Of a stretch of DNA of 64,000 bases, positions 1 through 6,229 are shown piece by piece. The stretch covers positions 124,001 to 188,000 of the forward strand of contig NZ_JAHBDK010000020.1 in NCBI RefSeq assembly GCF_019956415.1, in the 5' to 3' direction. The stretch comes from Pseudomonas sp. GL-B-19 (lineage in GTDB: Bacteria > Pseudomonadota > Gammaproteobacteria > Pseudomonadales > Pseudomonadaceae). The first letter of the stretch is position 1; each line of letters starts with the position of its first letter. The translations under genes and the position numbers were made by a program. The notes beneath the pieces are model-generated. The model was not told where the DNA came from, searched no databases, and worked only from the letters and a program-made list of their open reading frames with translations.

Positions 1-223
1 GGTGCCACTGCTCGACCCAGCGAGTGTAGCCGTCGACATCCAAGGTTCCGCCCTTGTTCCAGATCGAGAAGGCTCCATTGTCGAAGACAAACGACTGGCA
101 AACATCAGCAACGATGCCAATGTCGTCTTGGCGCGGGAACGGAACCAGTGCATGCCGACCGGCAAGGAAGCGAGCGCCATCTTGTCGAGTGCCGCCGACC
201 GGTGTGCCGTGGTACGCAATCAT
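1..223 (-). CDS. Phage-associated hypothetical protein, 3-prime end outside window
   Basis: Reading the minus strand from an ATG at 223 gives a protein beginning MIAYHGTPVGGTRQDGARF that runs off the left edge after about 74 codons without a stop. The segment CQSFVFDNGAFSIW is shared, from memory, with small proteins of Pseudomonas prophages that have no assigned function. Its ATG overlaps the TGA of the upstream minus-strand gene as ATGA, so the two are probably translationally coupled. Function unknown. Confidence 0.7.
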   Translation of the reverse strand, partial: MIAYHGTPVGGTRQDGARFLAGRHALVPFPRQDDIGIVADVCQSFVFDNGAFSIWNKGGTLDVDGYTRWVEQWH

Positions 224-465
224 CCGCTTAGCCTCACGGTTTCGATCTCGACGCCCTGGTGTGTGGCGATGATTGTTTGATCACCGCCTAAGGATTCAGC
301 CAAGCGATCAGCGATCTGTTCGTGCCAGTCCTTCTTGATCAGCGCGGTGGCCGTCTTGATGTGCTCGACATGAATCATCACCGGCGACCGGATCTCCAGT
401 CGATAAATGATCGTCTCGCTGTCGGCCGGGCATATGGCAGCAAACGTATGCCGATAAATATTCAT
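220..465 (-). CDS. Small prophage hypothetical protein (81 aa)
   Basis: An 81-residue protein starting MNIYRHTFAA. The ATG at 465 is preceded by a good ribosome site (GAGGA, 7 bases upstream), and the stop overlaps the next minus-strand start as ATGA. There is no signal peptide or membrane segment and I recognise no domain; the middle of the protein is rich in charged residues (KKDWHEQIADRL). It is divergent from the gene at 543, so the 466-542 gap holds promoters for both. It is probably an accessory gene of the decayed prophage. Confidence 0.6.
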   Translation of the reverse strand: MNIYRHTFAAICPADSETIIYRLEIRSPVMIHVEHIKTATALIKKDWHEQIADRLAESLGGDQTIIATHQGVEIETVRLSG

Positions 466-542
466 AGAGTGTCCTCGCCGGCTGGCGTGAAGTGAGTTTG
501 TGGTTTATTTATCTATGTCGAATTCACTGACGGGAGACCGAC

Positions 543-728
543 ATGAGATTGCAAAGCGATATCGATGCACTCGCGGCAATCGAGGAAGACGCTCAAATGA
601 TGCTGAAGCGATTGGGGATTCCCGACGACAAGCAAAAGCTGGAAGTCGTCATTTGCTTGCGGCAGATCATTGATCTTGCGGCCTACAGGAATGCGATTGA
701 CCGACTTACAGAGCCTTCAGAGCGATAG
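543..728 (+). CDS. Small hypothetical protein (61 aa)
   Basis: A 61-residue, mostly helical protein starting MRLQSDIDALAAIEEDAQMM, with ribosome site GGGAG seven bases before the ATG. It has no membrane segment or recognisable motif. It is convergent with the gene at 740-955. The position among short phage genes suggests a prophage accessory gene; function unknown. Confidence 0.5.
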   Translation: MRLQSDIDALAAIEEDAQMMLKRLGIPDDKQKLEVVICLRQIIDLAAYRNAIDRLTEPSER

Positions 729-739
729 GTGAGGGTGGG

Positions 740-955
740 TCAGGCTTCGCAAAACGCTTTGAAATTCAGCTCGCCGTCGATTTCCAGCGTGTCCATGACG
801 CCCAATCCTTCCTGCTCCGCGACGATGCGCACTTTGAGCCCGCGGAACTCGCCAATCTTGTAGTCGAAGCCCTGGCAATTTTGCTCAACCATCTGCTGGT
901 GAGCATCGGCCAGCGCTTGGGCCAAACCGTCTTTGATCTCAATGACCTTTTTCAT
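740..955 (-). CDS. Small hypothetical protein (71 aa)
   Basis: A 71-residue protein starting MKKVIEIKDGLAQALADAHQ and ending ELNFKAFCEA. The frame is open further upstream, to 1141, but that extension is low-complexity and overlaps the opposite-strand gene, so I start at 955. No domain recognised. It looks like one of the short accessory genes of the prophage. Confidence 0.5.
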   Translation of the reverse strand: MKKVIEIKDGLAQALADAHQQMVEQNCQGFDYKIGEFRGLKVRIVAEQEGLGVMDTLEIDGELNFKAFCEA

Positions 956-1083
956 GGTGATACTCCAGTCGGGCGCTGCCCTCCGTGACCGAATGCGACA
1001 GTGCTGTTGTTGATCAATTTTGTGTAATCGGTGAAGCAAAGATAGAATTGGCACAGGGTTTTCTTTGGTGCCAAGGAGCTGCG

Positions 1084-1542
1084 ATGTGGGGTAGTGCGGA
1101 ATTTTGGAATTGGTTGAACCAATTTGGCGTGATTTGTACAATAATTGGTACTATTTTAACAATCCTCACCTTTACTTATGTCAGAAAGGTTAGGAAGATT
1201 TTAATCGTAAAGCACAGGCTTCCAGCTGTGCATGACGATATTGTTAAGTTAATGCCTGAGTATAGGAAGGGGTTGAGGGATTGGGAGAACTCTAAGGAAG
1301 AAGTTATGCATATACTTTATCAGTTAAAAGGGCATATAAACAATATTCGACCTAGTCTTGGGGATAAGGAAAAGGCATTGGCTGATGTTCTTGTGGGGCT
1401 TATGTCTTTTGATGCGAAATGGTATTCTTCAACCCGTCGAGAAATGACGCAGGGTGATGCTTGGTATGTTTCTAGGCGAATGACTGAATTTGAAGTAATG
1501 CTCAATGGTTTACATAAAGATAATGAGGCGTCGAGATTATGA
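1084..1542 (+). CDS. AT-rich membrane-anchored protein, first gene of a two-gene cassette
   Basis: A 152-residue protein starting MWGSAEFWNWLNQFGVICTI. The start at 1084 has a strong ribosome site (AAGGAG, 5 bases upstream). Residues about 15-31 form one hydrophobic membrane segment, followed by basic residues (VRKVRKILIVKHR) and a long helical cytoplasmic tail. The gene is much richer in A+T than its neighbours and its stop overlaps the start of the next gene as ATGA, so the two form a unit. This has the look of a moron cassette carried by the prophage. I do not recognise the family. A role in defence or superinfection exclusion is possible but only inferred. Confidence 0.65.
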   Translation: MWGSAEFWNWLNQFGVICTIIGTILTILTFTYVRKVRKILIVKHRLPAVHDDIVKLMPEYRKGLRDWENSKEEVMHILYQLKGHINNIRPSLGDKEKALADVLVGLMSFDAKWYSSTRREMTQGDAWYVSRRMTEFEVMLNGLHKDNEASRL

Positions 1543-1898
1543 TGGACTCTACTACGAAAAAAATGGTCGCTCGTCTGATGGAGGAAACGTCAACTGGAAG
1601 GCTAACGTGGAGAGTGCTTGATGCTCCTAACTCTATTACGCGTGGAAATGATGATTATTTTCCTTTGTATTTTCAGACATCTTACAAAGGTAAGAATGTT
1701 TGTGTTTATGAGACAAGAGCCAGAAGCTATATAGAAGATAGAGAATACTGGAGCGAGTATCTAGTTGTTGGGATCGTGGACAATGAGGGAAGAGTAGTTT
1801 GGGATTATGAAGGGAATGATCCTTTATTGCGCGAACTTTTCGGAGATGTTCGTAGATCGGTATCGGACGTCAATGAGTTTTTGGATTATTTTCGTTAA
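1539..1898 (+). CDS. AT-rich hypothetical protein, second gene of the cassette
   Basis: A 119-residue soluble protein starting MMDSTTKKMVARLMEETSTG; the start overlaps the preceding stop by 4 bases (ATGA). It has alternating strand-like segments (FPLYFQTSYKGKNVCVYETR, EYLVVGIVDNEGRVVWDY) and a C-terminal helix rich in acidic and basic residues. No known motif. Its low GC matches the upstream membrane gene and differs from the phage genes on both sides, which suggests the pair arrived together. A small membrane partner with a soluble partner would fit a toxin/effector or exclusion module, but nothing in the sequence proves it. Confidence 0.6.
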   Translation: MMDSTTKKMVARLMEETSTGRLTWRVLDAPNSITRGNDDYFPLYFQTSYKGKNVCVYETRARSYIEDREYWSEYLVVGIVDNEGRVVWDYEGNDPLLRELFGDVRRSVSDVNEFLDYFR

Positions 1899-1935
1899 CT
1901 TATTTTTACCATCAAAATTATCTGGAAAAGGATCT

Positions 1936-2328
1936 TCATTCGCGTGGACTTTTGAACAGGGACAGCATGGATGTGATCATGGGCTTGCATGAGATGATAG
2001 AGTTTTGCTCGGGGTCAATGATTTCACCACCCGGATCACGCTTCAGCTCAGCGATGCTTTGATTGAGAAAATCACGCGCCACGTTTTCACTAATAACGAT
2101 TTCGTGGCGCGCTTTTAACGCAACTTTTGCGCCTTCAGGCCCAAGCGAATGTCCATAGCGCAGGCAGCCTTCAATCACCGAAGCCTGCTCAGTGTCCTCA
2201 AGCCACGCCATGATCTCCTCAAGGATGTTGCGGGTGCCAAGCCGGCATCAATGGCGCAATTCCTTTTCGTCGTACTCGATCCGCTTCAGTGCTGCTTTGG
2301 CCGATCGATCTTGTCCAGTCTTGGCCAT
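1936..2328 (-). pseudogene. Prophage protein interrupted by an in-frame TGA
   Basis: From the ATG at 2328 the minus strand reads MAKTGQDRSAKAALKRIEYD and meets TGA after 26 codons. The same frame continues without further stops through LGTRNILEEIMAWLEDTEQA to 1936. The beginning resembles, from memory, a short protein found in many Pseudomonas phages, where the reading continues past this point, so the TGA looks like a point nonsense mutation (CGA to TGA would restore an arginine). Re-initiation at the ATG at 2211, which has GAGGAG close before it, could still give the 91-residue C-terminal part. Confidence 0.55.
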
Positions 2329-2413
2329 GGCTTGCCTCTTCAATCCCGTGGGCCAGTAGATCCAGCCATGTCTGTCGTCGGCGCTGGCGCATCTGGCTGC
2401 TGACACGCCTCAT
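2219..2413 (-). CDS. Possible small overlapping phage protein (64 aa)
   Basis: A 64-residue reading frame starting MRRVSSQMRQRRRQTWLDLL. Its ATG overlaps the stop of the upstream gene as ATGA, the same coupling seen along this minus-strand run. It overlaps the first part of the interrupted gene at 1936-2328 in another frame, which lowers confidence. It is arginine-rich with no recognised domain. Confidence 0.35.
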   Translation of the reverse strand: MRRVSSQMRQRRRQTWLDLLAHGIEEASHGQDWTRSIGQSSTEADRVRRKGIAPLMPAWHPQHP

Positions 2414-2871
2414 GCTGCTATCTGCTGGTTCCAGACGCCCACGGCGTCGAACATCCGGGCGGCCTGTTCTTCAATCAGCGATACCTCGGCGGGAATGGCT
2501 ATCCAGCCCGAAGCGACCCGATGATTCGGATTGCTCTCGGCGACGAGGGTTTTGTAGGTGTCCTCGATCACGTCCTCGAGGTGGGCGGCCAGATAATTGC
2601 CTTGGGGCGCAACCTCGACCGATTTGGTGTAGCGGTGGCCGCGCTGGTCGCGACACTGGACGCTGGCATAGATCGTCCAGCGGTGAGCAATGTCGCAAAC
2701 TGCTTCGGCTATGCGCTGTCCTGTCGGGATGCTCCTACACGTCTTCCAGTTGATCATCCCTTGGCGGCCGCTGGGGTCTATGTGGATCACCGCGACGTGA
2801 TTGACCTTAAGCTCTGCCCGGCTCACACGCTCCATTCGAGCGCGCATGTTGTTAGGTTTTCGCTTTTTCAT
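2410..2871 (-). CDS. Prophage hypothetical protein (153 aa)
   Basis: A 153-residue protein starting MKKRKPNNMRARMERVSRAE. The basic N-terminus is followed by strand-like segments (HVAVIHIDPSGRQGMINWK, RWTIYASVQCRDQRGHRYTK) and a helical C-terminus. It overlaps its upstream neighbour and the next gene by ATGA on each side, so it sits in a tightly coupled early-gene operon of the prophage. No family recognised with certainty; a role in phage replication or regulation is only suggested by position. Confidence 0.6.
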   Translation of the reverse strand: MKKRKPNNMRARMERVSRAELKVNHVAVIHIDPSGRQGMINWKTCRSIPTGQRIAEAVCDIAHRWTIYASVQCRDQRGHRYTKSVEVAPQGNYLAAHLEDVIEDTYKTLVAESNPNHRVASGWIAIPAEVSLIEEQAARMFDAVGVWNQQIAA

Positions 2872-3140
2872 CGTGTCGCCGCAATCTGGCGATTGGCCTT
2901 TGCTTCAAACTGTATGGCAAGTTCGAGAGCGGCTTTGTAGTCGTCACGGAAGGCGCGGGTCTTGTTGGTGGTACGGTCTTTAATCTGGTACATGCCGACG
3001 CTTCGCCCGGCGATTTGGTAGCGCACCGGTTTGGCTGGCGCTGGTTGATCAATACGGCCGTAAAACCCTGCTCGGGCGGCCTTTGTTCGTTGCAGCAGCT
3101 CACCGAGTTCATCAATGCGCTCTTGAAATGCTGGATGCAT
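2868..3140 (-). CDS. Prophage hypothetical protein (90 aa)
   Basis: A 90-residue protein starting MHPAFQERIDELGELLQRTK and ending KANRQIAATR. The N-terminal helix has a leucine-rich heptad-like pattern, and the stop overlaps the next start as ATGA. It appears to be the first gene of the coupled minus-strand operon 3140-1936. Only about 100 bases separate it from the tail fibre remnant on the opposite strand, where an intact phage would have packaging and head genes somewhere between its early and tail modules. Function unknown. Confidence 0.55.
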   Translation of the reverse strand: MHPAFQERIDELGELLQRTKAARAGFYGRIDQPAPAKPVRYQIAGRSVGMYQIKDRTTNKTRAFRDDYKAALELAIQFEAKANRQIAATR

Positions 3141-3243
3141 GGCTAATCCTTAAGTCTGAGTTGTCATCCCGATGCACCCTATCGCCAAGGTGCAGCAGTG
3201 ATGCTGTCCGTCCTATTGCCGCCGGAGGGGCGGGGCGCATTGC

Positions 3244-4464
3244 TTGCCGGGTCGTGTGCTGCTCACCGGCGCGTTTGGCGTCGGTGCCAGGGCGCCCGAG
3301 TTACCTGCTAAAGACTTCAACGCCGCTCAGGTCGGCGGGACTTACACGTACGCCGCTGACTTTTTGAATAGGCCCGATTTCCCCAACGGCAGCACCCATG
3401 GCTTCGTCACCCATATGGAGCGGTCTTTTGGAAATTTGGCGTACCAGGAGGTTCACGCGAAGGACAATGCGATGTGCTATCGCTATCGTATTGAAGACTT
3501 TGCAACAGGCACCTGGACGGAGTGGCATCACAATTGGGATACCAGCAATCTGGTTAAACAAACCTCTCCCCAAGATGACACCGCAGGCCACGTACTGCTC
3601 GCGGGGGCGTATGGCTGGGGCCAGGGAGGGATTGTCCTTCCCGAAGGCACCGATCTAAACACAATCACCGCCGCGGGTATTTACCGGGTGAACAGTGGTC
3701 TGAACATTCCAGCTGGTGGTGAATTTTCCCCCATGCTGGTAGCGGTCAGTCAAGACACCCTCTGGCAACAAATCATCGGCTATAGCAGCGGCGCAACTTA
3801 TACCCGTGGCGGTGTTCAGACCCTAGATGGTTTCGTATTCAGTGCGTGGGTAACGAGTTGGGACACTAGTAACTTTGACCCTGCTGCGTACCAGGCGGCA
3901 CTGGGTTTCACTCCCGTGCAGCAAGGCGGGGGGGCGGGTCAGGACCCCAATAAAATCTACATTGGCTATGAAAACGCCTCGGGCGAAATAAAAATACAGG
4001 TTGATGCGCAGGATTTCGGGAGGCTCTGGACCGAAAGCAATTTTGATCCCGCCGCGTATCAGCCTTCGTTAGGCTTTACCCCCGTTCAACAGGGCACGGG
4101 AGCTGGACAGCTAACGAACGTGATAAAGCTGGGTTGGACGGCTTTAAATGCGATCAACGTGACTGTCGACGCTTCTGATATGGGCGCGATGTGGACTGAC
4201 GCCATTGGTGCAGAAAAAGTGCGCGGTGCCATTGCCGGTTTTGGCGCGGGCGAAGTGGGCACCTATGGACTGTTTGTTGTCGTCGGAGGCGGTGGCGTCG
4301 CGATGGGGCCGGGGACTATTTTGGCAGGTGGCTCTCTGGGCTGGGCGAATACTGCGGGGATGAACTATGGCGCTCCCGCCGGTACTTGGGTGTTGCAGGG
4401 GGCCTCGGCGAATAGTGGCGACGGCGCTTCCTATTCAACGACCGTTTGCAAGAGGATTGCATGA
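3244..4464 (+). CDS. Phage tail fibre, N-terminus missing
   Basis: A 406-residue C-terminal tail-fibre protein. It has knob-type repeats (GTWTEWHHNWDTSN near residue 100, SAWVTSWDTSN near 200) and two copies of a module beginning NFDPAAYQ and LGFTPVQQG, then a glycine-rich tip. This is the receptor-binding part of a P2/R-pyocin type fibre. The N-terminal baseplate-attachment domain is absent: the frame opens only after a TGA at 3199 and the best start is a TTG at 3244. It is therefore a truncated gene, probably joined to foreign sequence by deletion. Its stop overlaps the chaperone start. Confidence 0.8.
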   Translation: MPGRVLLTGAFGVGARAPELPAKDFNAAQVGGTYTYAADFLNRPDFPNGSTHGFVTHMERSFGNLAYQEVHAKDNAMCYRYRIEDFATGTWTEWHHNWDTSNLVKQTSPQDDTAGHVLLAGAYGWGQGGIVLPEGTDLNTITAAGIYRVNSGLNIPAGGEFSPMLVAVSQDTLWQQIIGYSSGATYTRGGVQTLDGFVFSAWVTSWDTSNFDPAAYQAALGFTPVQQGGGAGQDPNKIYIGYENASGEIKIQVDAQDFGRLWTESNFDPAAYQPSLGFTPVQQGTGAGQLTNVIKLGWTALNAINVTVDASDMGAMWTDAIGAEKVRGAIAGFGAGEVGTYGLFVVVGGGGVAMGPGTILAGGSLGWANTAGMNYGAPAGTWVLQGASANSGDGASYSTTVCKRIA

Positions 4465-4895
4465 TGAACTACACCAATGTGTTGACCCCGCAATGGGCTG
4501 ATGTGGCCCACACGGCCATCAACCTGGTGCTGGTCACCAAAGAGCTGGGCGCTATTCCCTTCACGGCCACACCCGATGACTCGACCAGTTACGGCCCGGA
4601 GATCTACGAGCGTGTGGTAGCCGGTGAGTATGGCGAGATCGCTGCGTATGAGCCGCCATCGGACGCGGCCTTGTTGCCTGCTGCACGGGCTCAGCAGCAA
4701 CGGCTGATGCACGAAGCTGGCCTGGCGGTGGCGCCGCTGCAGGACGCGCTCGATCTGGGCGTGGCCACTGCCGAGCAGGTCGAGGACTTGAGTGCGTGGA
4801 AGTTCTACCGCATCGAGCTGAGTGAAGTGCCGCAGCAAGCCGGTTGGCCACGGACGATGGAGTGGCCGGTCACACCGGTTCAGCAGACCCCCTGA
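4461..4895 (+). CDS. Tail fibre assembly protein (chaperone)
   Basis: A 144-residue protein starting MMNYTNVLTPQWADVAHTAI, directly after the fibre and overlapping its stop (ATGA). The layout is that of tail-fibre assembly chaperones: an N-terminal part predicted to bind the fibre tip, a short helix with AARAQQQRLMHEA, and a tryptophan- and proline-rich C-terminus (WKFYRIELSEVPQQAGWP). Such proteins help fold and trimerise the fibre and are not part of the finished particle. The length is normal and the gene looks intact. A strong terminator follows at once. Confidence 0.8.
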   Translation: MMNYTNVLTPQWADVAHTAINLVLVTKELGAIPFTATPDDSTSYGPEIYERVVAGEYGEIAAYEPPSDAALLPAARAQQQRLMHEAGLAVAPLQDALDLGVATAEQVEDLSAWKFYRIELSEVPQQAGWPRTMEWPVTPVQQTP

Positions 4896-4924
4896 CGCCC
4901 CGCATTGCCGGGGCGTTTTCTTTT
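4896..4924 (+). terminator. Rho-independent terminator after the fibre chaperone
   Basis: A 7-bp perfect GC stem (CGCCCCG, 6-base loop, CGGGGCG) is followed by TTTTCTTTT. It begins within a few bases of the chaperone stop. Confidence 0.8.
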
Positions 4925-4947
4925 CCGTTACGCGTCACGTCACTCAC

Positions 4948-4972
4948 AGCCTCGCTTATGCGGGGCTTTTTC
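4948..4972 (+). terminator. Terminator-like hairpin just before the sheath/tube gene
   Basis: AGCCTCGC pairs with GCGGGGCT (one G-T pair) and is followed by TTTTT, then a ribosome site CTGGAG and the ATG at 4991. The same hairpin-T-run-CTGGAG layout recurs at 9638 before gene D. Confidence 0.6.
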
Positions 4973-4990
4973 GTTTCTGGAGCATCATCT

Positions 4991-5767
4991 ATGAGTTTCT
5001 TTCACGGCGTCACCGTGACCCTGGTGGACACCGGGGCCCGGCATATCGCCACCCCGTCCGCGTCGATCATCGGCCTGTGCAACACCTTCACCGTGGCACC
5101 GCCGGCCACCGCCGCTGCCAACGAACTGCTGCTGATCACCCGCGAAAGCGAAGCGGTTGCCGCCTGGGGTCCGGACGCGGCGATCACCCAGGACTGCAAG
5201 GCCATTTTCAAGCGGTCCAAGGCGGTGATTGTCGCCGTCGGCGTACCGGTACTGGAAGACCCAGCGGAGCAGCTGTCCGCAATCATTGGCGGCGTTTGGG
5301 CCGACGGCATGAGTCTGCAAGGTGATGTGCCGAGCCTGACCCTGCCCAAGCTGTCGCTCAAGACCGACGAATACCGTGCCGGCGGCATGGACGCGGCGGT
5401 CGAACTCGACATGGGGATGGAAAAGCTGGAGGCCAGCTTCATCACCAACGGCGTGCGTCGCGAGGTGCTGAAGTTCTTCGGTCAGGCTGATCTGACTGCG
5501 TTCAACGCGTCGTTCCGGGGCGCCTTCAAGGGCCAGAAAGGTTCGGTCAAGGCGGTGGTCGCTACCCTGCGGGGCAGCCTCAAGGAAGTCGATCCGGGGG
5601 ACTGGAAACCGGGCGACAAAGCCGAGTTCAAGTACGCCATCGCCGTGACCTATTACAAGCTGGAGATCGACGGCGCCGTGATGTTTGAAATCGATCCTCT
5701 CAACTCGATCCGCGTCATCGACGGCGTCGACCAACTGGCCGCCGTGCGGTCGGCCCTGGGCATGTAA
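4991..5767 (+). CDS. In-frame fusion: tail sheath N-terminus joined to tail tube protein
   Basis: A 258-residue protein. Residues 1 to about 106 (MSFFHGVTVTLVDTGARHIA ... IIGGVWADG) match the start of a P2-like contractile sheath (FI), a family normally near 390 residues. From about residue 110 the sequence switches to a tail tube protein (FII): SLTLPKLSLKTDEYRAGGMD through to the end, lacking roughly its first 20 residues. A deletion has thus removed most of the sheath gene and the intergenic region yet kept the frame. The ATG has a CTGGAG ribosome site. The product cannot contract like a sheath; whether the tube part still polymerises is unknown. Confidence 0.85.
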   Translation: MSFFHGVTVTLVDTGARHIATPSASIIGLCNTFTVAPPATAAANELLLITRESEAVAAWGPDAAITQDCKAIFKRSKAVIVAVGVPVLEDPAEQLSAIIGGVWADGMSLQGDVPSLTLPKLSLKTDEYRAGGMDAAVELDMGMEKLEASFITNGVRREVLKFFGQADLTAFNASFRGAFKGQKGSVKAVVATLRGSLKEVDPGDWKPGDKAEFKYAIAVTYYKLEIDGAVMFEIDPLNSIRVIDGVDQLAAVRSALGM

Positions 5768-5778
5768 GGAGCCACACC

Positions 5779-6087
5779 ATGAGTAACGCAAAAGACGCCA
5801 TCCTGCCGAAATGGCTGCAACTGGGCGATGGCATTGCCACTGTCATGTTATCCAAAGCGAGCGAGGCCAACGGCATCAAGGTCGACAAGCTCACCCTGCG
5901 TGAACCGACGGTGCGCGAGATGCGCGCCGCCACCTTGCAGGGCGGGAGCAATGAAGAAGAACAGGAGATGGTCTTGTTCTGCAGCCTGGCGAGCATCGGC
6001 CGGGGCGATCTGGAGGGGCTGCTGATGCGGGATTACCGTCGTCTGCAGACCGCCTATTTTCGTCTGGGAGCAGACGACGGGGTTTAA
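5779..6087 (+). CDS. Tail assembly protein E (phage tail chaperone)
   Basis: A 102-residue protein starting MSNAKDAILPKWLQLGDGIA, 11 bases after the tube gene. Size, position and the segment TLREPTVREMRAATL identify it as gpE of P2-like phages, which coats the tape measure during tail assembly. In the family part of the product is extended by ribosomal frameshifting into E-prime, and an open frame for that lies just downstream. The gene looks intact. Confidence 0.8.
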   Translation: MSNAKDAILPKWLQLGDGIATVMLSKASEANGIKVDKLTLREPTVREMRAATLQGGSNEEEQEMVLFCSLASIGRGDLEGLLMRDYRRLQTAYFRLGADDGV

Positions 6088-6199
6088 CCCCAAGCTGCAA
6101 AAAGCCCTGGCCAAACGCTTGGCCGTCGAGCTGAACTTTTCGGCGGCCGAGATCCAGGGCCTGTCGTTTTCCGAGATGGTCTGGTGGCTCACGGACTGA
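6026..6199 (+). CDS. Tail assembly protein E-prime, reached by frameshift
   Basis: A frame shifted by +1 (equivalently -2) relative to gene E is open from 6026 to a TGA at 6197. It reads EQTTGFNPKLQKALAKRLAV ... FSEMVWWLTD, typical of the E-prime extension in P2-like phages. It has no start of its own and overlaps the end of E, so it should be made as an E-E-prime fusion. A change of -2 rather than -1 is known for phage Mu. The slip site is not certain; the GGGGTTTAA run at the end of E is a candidate. Confidence 0.6.
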   Translation, partial: CGITVVCRPPIFVWEQTTGFNPKLQKALAKRLAVELNFSAAEIQGLSFSEMVWWLTD

Positions 6200-6229
6200 G
6201 CCCATCCCCCTTTGCACACAGGTACCTGC

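Noticed and set aside
5002..5791. Long minus-strand frames opposite the sheath/tube gene
   Set aside because: Codon-bias shadow of a GC-rich gene; no family and no ribosome site.
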